Below, piece after piece: positions 34,386 through 45,353 of a stretch of DNA of 64,000 bases. How positions within the stretch are numbered: the stretch's first letter is position 1; every line of letters begins with the position of its first letter. Both the position numbers and the translations under genes were made by a program. The notes under the pieces are model-generated. The model made no database searches. It was given only the letters and a program-made list of their open reading frames with translations, and was not told the origin of the DNA. Location of the stretch: positions 6,386,001 to 6,450,000 of the forward strand of contig JBANDB010000005.1 in NCBI GenBank assembly GCA_037576215.1, given 5' to 3'. This DNA comes from Armillaria gallica. Taxonomy: Eukaryota > Basidiomycota > Agaricomycetes > Agaricales > Physalacriaceae.

Positions 34386-34639
34386 TCATTCCATAACTGT
34401 GAGGGATTTGGATAAAAATGTGACTGGCCGCCATTTTCCATCTTGTTCTTGCGACAAAATGGCACCTATTGCCCCCTCACTAGCATCTGCTTCCATGCAG
34501 AACTTGCCCCCCTCTGTTGGTATCGCTAATACCACCTCTTCAGCCAAAAGCCTCTTTAGTTCGTTGAAAGCACCTTGTTGTGCTGCTCCCCATTTCCATG
34601 GGTCATTCCCTGTAATAGGCATAGCTGTAAGTTTAGCCC
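34386..34639 (-). pseudogene. Ty3/gypsy RNase H N-terminal segment
   Basis: Encodes WKWGAAQQGAFNELKRLLAE and CMEADASEGAIGAILSQEQD, the connection and RNase H region downstream of reverse transcriptase, with the first catalytic Asp in EADAS. It is cut off from the reverse transcriptase by the insertion that follows. Confidence 0.82.
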
Positions 34640-37600
34640 TACAGGTCATGGATACATCCATTGACCTCTAGCCTACAGCATGGATATTATCCATGGAGCC
34701 AAAAGGCAGCTAAAATAGCTTTCTTAAGCAGCATTTGGGGCCCATTTGGTACCCATTTGGGCAGCCATGGCTATTAAATCTGGGCATCAATAATTGGGCA
34801 TGGCTGGGCAAATAATTTTTGCTGGTAGTCAGCTTATATAATGCATCCGGGACACTGCCGCAGTCCAAAATGTCTGACATGGCTCTGACATAGGTGGCAC
34901 TGCATTTCCCACCCTCCTGCTGATTATTTGGGCCTGAAAAAAATTGTATGGGCCCGAAAAAAATATTTGATTGCTTTTATGGGCTCTCCCTGCATGTGTG
35001 CCACTTGTTTTGGCTGGATGCATCGGGGCGAGCCAGGATGCACTTATTGTGGGACTATACCATTCCCAATCTGGCAACTGGGAAATTTTTGAAAACTTGC
35101 TACTGAAATTTAGCTTATTTCTTACTGTGATAGGTTCACTTTCACTGTAATATTTATATACAGGTCAGATAAATACTTCCACAAGTGTGTTTAGTCTTGT
35201 GAATCTGTAGTTTAGGGACAGAAACATAATTTCAATGAGTTTCAGATTTTGCCAGCAAAGTGGAGACTTGGGCTGATTCTGAATTCCACATACAAATGGC
35301 TTCAGTTTGGGTCAATGACTTGTTGGAAAGTGGAAGAAACTATCTAGAAGTGTTCATGTATAGTAAATCTAAATAATATTCATTTATCATAACTTACAGT
35401 ACAGTATCTATTCTATAATAGCCAAATTTAATTAAAGTCATATTAAAGTCAGTAGATGAGGTCCATGAAGAACTACTAATGAATGTATGCTAGGTATATT
35501 TGAAACCTTGTATATTCAATATGTGCATGGATTTATGGATCAGGATGGATTGGGAGGGTCATTTAAACTGTGTCATATATAACATTGAATATATAACTAC
35601 CTTTTCTCTGTTCGAGATGACATAGTGGTGTCTGAAGGGGATAGAATATTCAAAAAGCATGGAAATTGAAGAAATTACCATTAAATAGCTATTATCTATG
35701 GCCCATTGTATTCTGCTACTCCACAATGTATATACATATATAATATCTAATGTTAATTGAATGTCCTGAGCATTTTTGGGCCCTCAGAGTGGGTAATTTG
35801 ACTAGGGGATGAATCCCAAGTGTGTGTTCCATGCACTCGATCACTGCGGTCTGACCAACTGAGTAGCGATCGAGTGGCTGTGCTGCTTCTTTTGTAGTCT
35901 TTTACCACCACCTAAAAATGATGACACATCCTTCACTCATTCAACAGCCCTCTCGTGGGTGAAAGAAAGGTATGTAATTATTTATTAACACTCATAATTC
36001 TTTTTTAGATTTTTTTTAATACATTCAGTGGCCCCAAGGTCCCCGGATAGTGACCTTTCCCCCACCCCACCTTCATGTGTAAGCGGTATGCAAGGTAGCA
36101 CCATGCCTAACCCTATGCGACTACCTAGGCCCCCACTGCTATTAACGACAACAATACAAGTCCCAACGATACCTGCTGTGGTACAAAATGCCAGCCTCGA
36201 TTCTGTCCTGACCAAGCAGCATCTCCAGCATTCACATCGAGTCCAATCGCTGTGGTCCACAGGATTTGAGCATGACAATGAGCACGAACACGCTGGAATA
36301 TTGATTATTGATCACCATCTGCGGTGGTGGGGGCATATCAACTGAGAATCAGCCAAGCAATGATGACAATAAACTGGACAATGATGACAATGACAACAGG
36401 ATAGGCAGCGGTGCCTCTAAAATGATGCATAGCCATGGCAGAGAGTGGGGGTGTGGTGCGGGGGACAGTTGGAAATGCAGAGGAGTGGGCAAGGACGAGA
36501 CAGATTGAGTGGGATGGTGAGAGGAAGGTGGAGGTCCTGACAGCTGGCGATGACAATGACAGATACACCCTTTGGGGTATCAAAGGATGAAGAGATAGCA
36601 TACTGAACATGCACAGAAATATGGCTAGGTGACCACCTGGATGCCCACCACTGCCTACCCTGCCCTGGTCCAACACCGGGCTGTCCTGCCCCACTCAAAC
36701 CACTTATTGACCTCAAAGTCACGCATCTCCCATTCTTTGAATGGGGGAACACAAATATATGGTCTATTCCTTCCTCCAAGGCTGTTGTCGCCGCCTGCCC
36801 ACCCCCCATCCTGACAGCTGACCTTTTTGCCTCGTATCACCTGCAAGAGTGTTGCCACATTTGCCATGATGCTACCACCCATGTTCTCGACCACTGGGAA
36901 TCAAATGGTGCACACCATTTCCCTTTCTGACCCCATAATTATGGTCGAACAGTTGTTGACCCTGACCTACTGCTTGTTTTGCATTGCACAAGCGCAATTC
37001 CCCCACCTGCCGCCCAATGACTTCACATCTCATTGAGTAGGGTCCTCACCTCACCGATGATGCTATACTCGTGCCCTCTAAGCTCATCAATGCCCCGCTG
37101 TATGCCATACAATGGTGGGTTATTTTTTTTGGGCATATTGTCACACTCGTAGGCAGTAATATCTACCTTAATCTATAAAATATGTATGCCTTCTTAGCCT
37201 AATGGTTATCATTGTAGTTTGTTCTGTGTGCTGTCAGTTTGATTACTACTTGATGCATTAATTTTTGAATGCACTTTTGAGTCAAGCCATTTAACATCAT
37301 CCAGTCCTGATGCATTGAATCCATCTCATGTTGTGGGCATGTCATCAGGATCAGTGTGATATATCATTTAGCAATATAGTCTGTCATACATATTTTTTTT
37401 ACATGGCTCTACACTGAGCACCAGAGCCAGAATATCAGTACCTATGTTTTTGGTACTGCAATGAACATGGTGCTGAATTTGGATGTGGCAGTGGATGACT
37501 AAGCATTGCCAGTCTGAATTTTTTTAATCCCAATGAGCCTCTGAGGGAATATCAGGATTTAAGGCATAATGATCTGTATTGGGTGGCCTTTTAGCAGTAA

Positions 37601-38228
37601 TTGCTACTGTAAGTGGTGCTATTTTAACCATGGTTTTTATCCATGCTGTATGTTAAGAATCAGAGTATTTAGAGTAATACATGAAGTAATGATTACTCAA
37701 GTAAAACCCAAGTTGTAAGCAAGGATGTCCTAAAGTCGAGTTCCAACCACCAAGAGGGATCCGATATGGGTGCTAACAAGTGCTAGGCATAGTTAACGGG
37801 GCATCAGCAAGCACTAGGCATAACTAACAGGGTTTCCAACAAGCGCTAGGCATAGTTGGGAAGCAGTTGATTGGCAAGTGCTAGGCGTAACCGATCAGGG
37901 ATGCTTAAATCACACAGTTAAGTGGACGTTTGAAGATGGGTCAAGTTAGATTAAGAGATCCCTAGTACAATTTATCTACAAGTTTATATACTAAGCGAAG
38001 ATTCAAGTCATTATTATTCTACAATGTTCCATAATATTCTAGTATTAGTATGAAGAATAGAGAAAGTAACAGAAAGTAATAGAAAATACCAGCGAGTCAC
38101 TGTTAAGACTGAGAAGGCTGAGTATGGGCATGTGTTGACTCATGCACTGAGTCAATGGATGGGTGAAATCCATAACACTGTAGGGCTAGAGCTGTATGGA
38201 TATATCCATGGCATTTGGGCTAGAGATG
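34640..38228. mobile_element. Large TIR-like insertion (about 3.6 kb) in gypsy pol
   Basis: The gypsy frame stops at about 34640 and resumes at about 38228. The ends are imperfect inverted repeats of about 50 bp that share TAGCCC, CATGGATA-ATCCAT and CTCTAGCC-CTACAG blocks in order. A second inner pair, TACAGCATGGATA, lies at 34672 and (reverse complement) near 37650. The target duplication is not clear. Inside, 36028-37036 is CpG-poor but has longer frames on both strands (36028-36345, 36417-36809 minus, 36827-37036) with no recognised domain. Most likely a DNA transposon, possibly two nested ones, without a readable transposase. Exact ends are uncertain by some tens of bases. Confidence 0.55.
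37772..37905 (+). repeat. Imperfect tandem repeat, four units of about 30-37 bp
   Basis: The core CAAGTGCTAGGCATAGTTA occurs at about 37777, 37809, 37840 and 37876, with variants CAAGCACTAGGCATAAC, CAAGCGCTAGGCATAG and CAAGTGCTAGGCGTAACC. The variation between units is mostly CG/TG/CA, as from one CpG-bearing ancestor. Confidence 0.65.
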
Positions 38229-39027
38229 CATCCACCTGTGCCCATAAGTTGAGTCATGGGTTTGACAACCTTGCTATATCCTTTTATGAACCATCGATAG
38301 AAGTTGGTAAAGCCTAGGAACAACTGTAACTGTTGTTTCTTGGCTGGTACAGGCCATTCCGCTATCCCCTGAATCTTTACTGGGTCCATGTGAATGCTTC
38401 CTTCACTGATAATGACTCCAAGGTACTCTGTTTCTAACATTTCGAACTCGCATTTCTCTGCTTTAAGGAATAGCTTGTTCTTTCATAGGACTTTTAGGAC
38501 TTCGCGTGTAATATGGCAATGTTCCTCCCTGGTTTTGGACATGATTAGGATGTCATTGAGATAGACGGTGACTGCACCTGATGCAATGAGATCTTTGAAA
38601 ATATTGTTCATCATCCATTGGAAGGTAGCAGAGGAATTAGTAAGTCCAAAGAACATAACTGTGGGCTCGAACAAGCCTTGGTTTGTTCTGAATGCTGCTT
38701 TCCATTCATCACCATCCTTGATGTGTACATTGTTGTATCCCCATCGGATGTCAAGTTTAGAGAAGTATTTGTCGCCTTGCAATTTGTCCATCAGCTCTGA
38801 GATGAGAGGAAGTGGGTAACAGTTCTTGATTGTCATCTTGTTGAGTTTGTGATAATCCTGTACTGGGTGTAATTTGCCGTCCTTCTTTTTAACAAAGAAG
38901 AAAGGTGAAGCCATGGGCAACTTTGATGGTCGTATCCTTCTGCTTGAGAGGTTCTCGTCTAAGAACTTGTTGAGTTCCGCTTGCTCATTTTGATTGAGGG
39001 GGTAAACTTTGCAGTCTAGATTGGCAC
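38229..39027 (-). pseudogene. Ty3/gypsy reverse transcriptase
   Basis: The minus-strand frame starts in the linker ([20 protein letters not shown]). It then gives [20 protein letters not shown], the catalytic Asp in [25 protein letters not shown], and [10 protein letters not shown] in place of the YxDD box. The thumb follows (EYLGVIISEG, QLFLGFTNFYRWFIKGYS). The second position of the YLDD box is Asn, an Asp to Asn change explained by one transition, so the enzyme is dead. Its 5' end is cut by the LTR-like nest at 39028, and the gag-protease part of the element was not found beyond it. Confidence 0.88.
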
Positions 39028-39218
39028 TGATGGGCCTAAGACTTCTGTGGCAATAGCAACACCAACTTGGAATGAAATTGGGTAATTAACATAGTAGCAT
39101 GGCAATCAAGGCAATTGTGTGTGTGAGTGGTTTGGGGCACCTCTGTTGATGGGCCTTAGACTTCCATGGCAACAGCAACACCAACTCGGAATGAGCTTGG
39201 CTAATTAATGTAGTGGCA

Positions 39219-39310
39219 CTGCTGCTACAGTAGCAGCAGCGGAACTCTAATTTTATTTTTAAACCAAAAAGGAAAATAAAGAATTTAAGTATCCAAAAGA
39301 TTAGAAAAAG
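39219..39310. mobile_element. 92-bp hairpin insertion
   Basis: An insertion in LTR B that is absent from copies A and C. It is flanked by the 7-bp direct repeat AGTGGCA (39212-39218 and 39311-39317). It begins with CTGCTGCTACAGTAGCAGCA, a near-perfect hairpin with a 10-bp stem, and continues AT-rich. It has no TIR between its two ends. The type is unknown; a very small non-autonomous element is the simplest reading. Confidence 0.6.
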
Positions 39311-39662
39311 AGTGGCACGGCAATCAAGGTGATCGTGTGTGCGAGTGGTTTGGGGCACCTCCGTGCAGTAGAACAATTCCTCTATATGCAAGAATACACT
39401 GCGACTTTAAGTCTGCAAAGTAGTACTGCTTGGTAGTCAAGTACTAGATGCTAAGGCTATAAGCCAGTAGGGTTCTCTTGAAGTGAGAGGGAACGAAAGC
39501 GGGTATGACATGAATACCACAAATCCGTATGAGAAAACACGAGATGAGACTAGAAAACATCGCTCGATGGTAATCGGAGTGGGGTGATGGAGAATAGACT
39601 AAACGGTCGGCAATAGTCTATGAGTGAATGAGGCGATGAGAAAATGTGGGCAGAGATGGTGT

Positions 39663-41031
39663 TGATACACCGTCTACGCGTTCACACCTAGATTTTGCGA
39701 TTTTATAATAATACTATTGCATATCTATCTTACATTAGTGATACTTAAAGGACTATAGCTGAGGCTTCGAAGCTGATAGTTAGACTAGTATGCGACTAGT
39801 AGAGCCAGGACTTAGATGTGATACCACTAGTGGGTTAAATCTACCAGCCGGCCATACTAGTGACTTGAATGCTAACAGGGCTAAGTGAATACGGCCACTA
39901 GTGGACAAGTAACGCGACTAGGGCACCAAACAAGAAGCAGAGGACACAAATCTCATGAAGTTCGGTCACTAGCGAGCCGCTCTGGGCATAAACGCCTAAG
40001 TCAGGTTAACTAGTCACGCGGCAATCTCGAAACAGGACTTAGAAATGAATTAGCAACGGATTAACCTTGCGGTAGATCCGCCGGGTGCGATACAGATCCA
40101 TTGCGATCGGTACTAGTATAGCCGGGCTGCGCCTTCGATCACGATCGACAGCTGTTACAGGCATGCTCGCCTGGCTAGTCATTTATCCTTGGCACTAGTG
40201 GAGCGTCGCTGGGCCCAGGACACAGAATACAACCGCTAGTGGAGCTCCTAGGCTCACTAGTCAGCAAGCGATCGTTTCTAGACCGACTATTGCGTGATTA
40301 TTCACCATTATTCGTGACTAGCCAAGAAATCCTTATCAATAATACCCCTCTAGTCAGTTATTTATATCTCGATCATACCTTGTTTGTCAGTATATAAGTA
40401 GTAGAATAGGCACACGCGCGGCTCAGGCAAGCCATCCCCGCAATTGTGACCTACTAGTCAGTATCTAGTGCCCCAATTAAAGGCTTTTGTGCTTAACCTC
40501 GACGAAGCGGCTACTAGTCGCTAAGTTACCCATAGCATTGAGTGAATAGAAGTGTCTTAGAGTAATCTTTTGTGTCCTGCAAAGGCCAAGAGTGTTTCGA
40601 AGTTAGTTCAAGCAAGTTCTCGAAGTTTAAAGTATTATTCTTAGGCCAAGAGCGCCACTAGTCTGCCTAGAAAGCGACTAGTCAAGTGTTTATTCACTTG
40701 TAAGACATTACAGGGCCAAGAGAGCCACTAGTTCGAAGCAGTCCCAGTCAGAGCGAGCGCAGTAGCTCAAGTCGAGTCACTATTCATCCAATTGTGTCTT
40801 ACAAACCCCACTAGTGCGAGTAGTACGCTTGTATAGCTCACTAGTAATGCAATAAAACGTCTTTAAACAACTTTCCTTGATTATTGAAGTCTGCAGAGTG
40901 CTTCTATCGTACTCGAAACGCCCGAATTCAATACATTGGTGATAAGTGTAGAGTTAGTGATTGGTTTAGTGTTGTTGGTGTTCATTGCCAGCCTCTAGTC
41001 CATTTGCCACTCGCCGTTACCGAGCACATCA
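39663..41031. mobile_element. LTR-like element D (1369 bp), young, CTAGT-rich
   Basis: Starts TGATACACCG and ends CGAGCACATCA, with the exact 4-bp duplication GTGT at 39659-39662 and 41032-41035. It is homologous to element E at 31159-32812 in the opposite orientation. In contrast to everything around it, CpG is abundant (7 in the 60 bases from 40081), so it is a recent arrival. It contains about 20 copies of CTAGT or ACTAGT. No open frame of note. Probably a solo LTR. Confidence 0.75.
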
Positions 41032-43868
41032 GTGTGTGGTGAGAGAAAACGTTGAACGAGGTGCTGGGGGTGGAATGTCGAGAGAAAACATTAAACTACA
41101 AAAACTGGTGATGATACTGGTCCTATACGATGCGATGGTGCTGAGTTGATGTCGAAACTTGTCTGATGCTGAAACGATCCTATCTTATGTCAAAACTAAC
41201 CTTCAAGTCCACTCGAGGGACTGATACTATATGAAAACTTGCTGAACTGATCCTAAGTCTGCTCTGAGACTACCCAAGTGGGCAACAATAACGATGGTGA
41301 AAGAGAAATGGTAAAAACTCCAATGGTGTGAAAGTGAAATGATGACAGCCTATAAAAGATAACATGGGTGAGGTATGGTGCAGCGATCATGTATTGGCAC
41401 AATATGGGCATGCACCAATAGTGTTAAGAGCAAAGAGCACATAGCAAAGGACTCTTCACAGTTAAAAACCGTGGAATAACTCTGGTGAGCTCAAGAGTCG
41501 ACATGCAATCGAGAATATGCTGGGGTAAATGGTATATTGCCATAGAATGGTGAATAGACGTGGTTTACTGGCAATAGACTAGTGTGTGACAATAATTGAC
41601 GTAGTCTGGGTCAACTAGAGATGAACTGCTCTTGAACTATGTTTTCTCTCTAGTTTTTATACTACAAGTACAAATTTATAAATAGAGTAAATATGCGAGA
41701 CTTAGTAACACTGTAAGGCCTTGGCTTTGTAAAAATCAGAGGAAACATATGGTACTTCGTCTTCTAAAGTAACAGCAACCTGTCAACATTGCTGCATATG
41801 GATGCAAACCGTATGGGGTCATTGAGCAATGCACAGATTGTTAGGTGCTGTTTAGCTGTGGATTACTTGAGCGATAGTCGTCATGCTGAGGAGTACGCAT
41901 GGGGCAACGTTTTCTTGAGGCCTTGGCGAAGTAACAGCCTTAGTAAACATGGTCTGTAGTTGCCGTAGCTGCAATTGCCATAGCTGGGAAGGTACTCGCA
42001 TCAATCACATCATTTTCATTAAGTGATCAATGAGTGCATCAACTAGGTGCTTCTGAGTGATATGTCAATTCCTTATTGGGATGATTGTTGATCGAAGGTG
42101 CCTTGCCATGATGAAGTATGGCAATTATGATGCGTGGCAAGATGGGATGGATAACAAAGCGCATGAGGAGTGGTTGCTGTCGGATGAAAGTGGTATCAGT
42201 GGGTGTGCAATCATTGGTTTACTGAAAGGCCATTGGAGTGACAGTAGTATTAATTAGTAGGGAAAATCTGCGAATTCTGAGCGTACAGAGCCTGGAGGCT
42301 CATCACTGTGCAGTAAATCAATTCCTCTATACACAAGAATACACTGTGACTTTAAGTCTGTGAAGTAGTACTGCTTGGTAGTTGAGTACTAGATGCTATG
42401 GCTTTAAGCTGGTAGGGTTCTCTCAAAGTGAGAAGGAACAGAAGCAGGTATGACGTGAATACCACGAATCCATATGATAAAACACAAGACGAGACTTGAA
42501 AATGTTGCTTGATGGTAATCTGAGCAGGGTGAACGATGGGAGATAGACTAAACAGTCAGCAATAGTCTATGAGTGAACGAGGCGATGAGAAAATGTGGGT
42601 GGAGACAACATGTGGCAAGAGAAAACATCAAATGAGATGCTGGGGGTGGAATGTCGAGAGAAAACATTGAACTATGAAAACTGGCGATGATACTGGTCCT
42701 ATACGATGCAATGGTGCTGAGTCGATGTTGAAACTGGTCTGATGCTGAAACGATCCTATCCTATGTCAAACTAACCTTCAAGTCCACTCGAGGGACTGAT
42801 ACTATATGAAAACTGGCTGAAACTGATCCTAAGTCTGCTCAGAGAATACCCAAGTGGGAAATGATAATGATGGTAAAAACTCCAATGGTGCGAAAGTGAA
42901 ACAATGACAGCCTATAAAAGATAAACGTGGGTGAGGTATGGCATGGCAATCACGTATTGGCACAGTATGAGCATTCGCCAATAGTGTTAAGAGTGAAGAG
43001 CACATAGCAAAGGACTCTTCACAGTCAAAAACCATGGAATAAATCTGGTGAGCTCAAGAGTCGATGTGCAATCGAGAATATGCTGGGGTAAATGGTATAT
43101 TGCCATAGAACGGTGAATAGATGTGGTTTACTGGTGATAGACTAGTGTGTGACAATAATTGACATAGTCTGGGGTCAACTAGAGATGAACTACTCTGTAA
43201 CTATGTTTTCTAGCTAGTTTTTATACTACAAGTACGAATTTATAAATAGAGTAAATATGCGAGACTTAGTAACACTGTAAGGCCTTGGCTTTGTAAAAAT
43301 TGGAGGAAACATATGTTACTTTGTCTTCTAAAGTAACAGCAACTTGTCAACGTTGCCGTGTATGGACGTTAACCATATGGTTTTACTGAGCAACAAGCGG
43401 ATCAATAGGTGCTGTTTAGCTGTGGATTTCTGGGCGATAGCCATTGTGCTGAGGAGTATGCATGGGGCAATGTCTTCTTGAGGCCTTGGTGAAGTAACAG
43501 CCTTAGTAAACACGGTCTGTAATTGCCATAGCTGCAATTGTCATAGCTGCGAGGGTACTCGCATCAATCACGTCATTGTCATTAAGTGATCAATGAGCAC
43601 GTCAACTGGGTGCTTCTGAGTGATGCATCAATTCCATATTGGGGTGATTGTTGATCAAGGGTGCCTTGCTGTGATGCAGTATGGCAATTATGATGCGTGG
43701 CAAGATGGGATGGATAACAAAGCATGTGAGGAGTGGTTGCTGTAGGATAAAAGTGGTATCAGTGTGTGTGTAATCATTGGTTTGCTGAAAGGCCATTGAA
43801 GGGACAGTAGCGTTAATTAGCAGGGAAAATCCATGAATTCTGAGCATACAGAGCCTGGAGGCTCATCA

Positions 43869-44811
43869 CCAGCAAAGTCTCAGTTCCTGGACCTGAAGCT
43901 ACCCTATCTTGCAAGTGACTTATGCCAGTCTGCCCCAATCCTGTAGAGAGCTGCCCCAAGCCTACTACATGTCACATAGGATCAGATAAGTGCTCTTTCA
44001 CACCAAATAATACATCTATGGCACCTAGGATAACCTTATTCCTCTATATGGAGGGGGTGCCAGCAAATTTTTAAGGCCTCCTGGGGCCAACCAACCAACC
44101 AACCTGATGTGCTGGCTTGCTGGGCTGCAACCTCCTTATGACTGATTGTTATATTACAGCCCTTGACTTATTGGGTTCATTCAGGGTCTATTACCCCTAC
44201 TGCTACCAAGTCTTTCGAAGTGGCAGTGAGACCATTTTGAGCAATAAAAGTATCAGTAAGCAAACCATGATACTGGAACACTGATTAAATTCTGGCTGTT
44301 GTGTTGAACCGGTTGTTGAAAATTTCTCCTACTGTAATGAAACCGGATAAATGTATCAGTAAAGATAGCATATCATCATTGTTTAATAAACCCATACCTC
44401 TTTCACTTTGTTTTGCTGTGGAATCAAACTTTTTCCTGACAAACTCTTTCCAGTCTCATATCAAGCTCTCCACACTCACCACTGCCATGACCTGCAGCGA
44501 AACTTGGTAGTATTAGGTTTTATAAATATGAAGTGTAGATTTTCAAGTGTGATTGGAGGGATTCACAACAATAGGAAGGAAATGATGTGTAAGTATTGAA
44601 TATTCATGTCAGATGATCGGTCTGTCCAATCATGTGAAGATCACATGATCTATTCATAGTCACTCATGGTGTGGGATTTCAAATTCAAATTTACTAGTTT
44701 CTATTCAGAATTTTTGCTGGCCTATGAAATGCTCTGCCATGCACTCTGTCTAATTGTTTCTAGAGTATCTTTCTCCTTGCATGTCATCCATACATTGGTC
44801 ACTGGCCAGTC
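43869..44811. other. CpG-depleted DNA, nothing assigned
   Basis: Contains a (CCAA)4 run at about 44088-44105 and short frames only. It does not encode the missing gag-protease part of the gypsy element on either strand. Confidence 0.45.
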
Positions 44812-45120
44812 TCACTGAGTGAGGATGTGGAAGCCAACTGAGTCAGTCCTCAAAGCAATAACATTGGTTCTACATGACATCCCAGCAGCATGCAGTGAGG
44901 CAGTCACCTTCCGAAACATGTCTCCAACACCAACACCAAAGTCATACTCAGGGCCCTGGTTCAGTGCATCATACAAGAGGGTGGCATAGCTAAAATCTAG
45001 CACATAGGGTGGGGGGGGAGGGGTAGGGACCTTAAATGCAAAAGTGACTGCCTTCTCTGAAATGACATATTCTGCCTGCAAAATGGCTAACCTGTGGCTA
45101 ATTTCCATGAGAGAAAGCAT
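44812..45120 (-). pseudogene. Hypothetical ORF with FAFKV-PPPP motif
   Basis: A 102-codon minus-strand frame beginning MLSLMEISHRLAILQAEYV, with FAFKVPTPPPPPYVLDF, then LNQGPEYDFGVGVGDM. The FAFKV plus polyproline block also occurs in the F-box-like pseudogene at 28.5-28.8 kb and in a broken form near 46.86 kb. It may be a fragment of the same protein family or a dispersed repeat that happens to be open. No function assigned. Confidence 0.3.
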
Positions 45121-45353
45121 TTAGTGCAATTTACATTGGATTGTCATAGCTGGGCATGGCCAGGAATGCAGATTGAGCAAATATAGTAATCACATGGCTG
45201 AGTCAACAATAGCAGGCAGTTCAGGCCACATTCTGCTTTGAGCACTTTGTTGATACAGCAGTCATCACAGAATGCAAACATGACATTCAGATTGCCTTTG
45301 GTGGTGAAGAAAACTGGAAATCTCACCTTCAGAGCTGAGACCATTTCAAAAAC

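Larger units (their letters stand above)
39147..42305 (+). mobile_element. LTR B nested in LTR A
   Basis: A second copy of the same LTR (TGATGGGCCTTAGAC ... GGCTCATCA) inserted in copy A. It has an exact 4-bp target duplication, CTGT, at 39143-39146 and 42306-42309. Removing it restores the A sequence GGGGCACCTCTGTGCAGTAA. It contains element D and a 92-bp hairpin insertion; without them it is about 1.7 kb. A TATAAAAG box lies at 41351-41358. It keeps more CpG sites than copy A, consistent with its younger position. Confidence 0.85.
39028..43868 (+). mobile_element. LTR A (outer copy, split by copy B)
   Basis: Starts TGATGGGCCTAAGACTT and ends GAGCCTGGAGGCTCATCA, the same termini as the solo LTR at 60874-62567. 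It is made of 39028-39146 plus 42310-43868, about 1.68 kb without the nest. A promoter-like TATAAAAG lies at 42913-42920. The flanks are GCAC on the left and CCAG on the right, which do not match, and the gypsy frame is not found beyond 43868. The right junction is therefore rearranged or truncated. Confidence 0.75.

Noticed and set aside
37772..37905. CRISPR-like array
   Set aside because: Units vary in the repeat itself, spacers are short and partly similar, and the context is a eukaryotic transposon. It is an imperfect tandem repeat.
42829..43847. Minus-strand ORFs in LTR copies (also at 61455-61733 and 62301-62546)
   Set aside because: They recur because the LTR recurs, and they contain no known domain; their conservation reflects the repeat and not coding.
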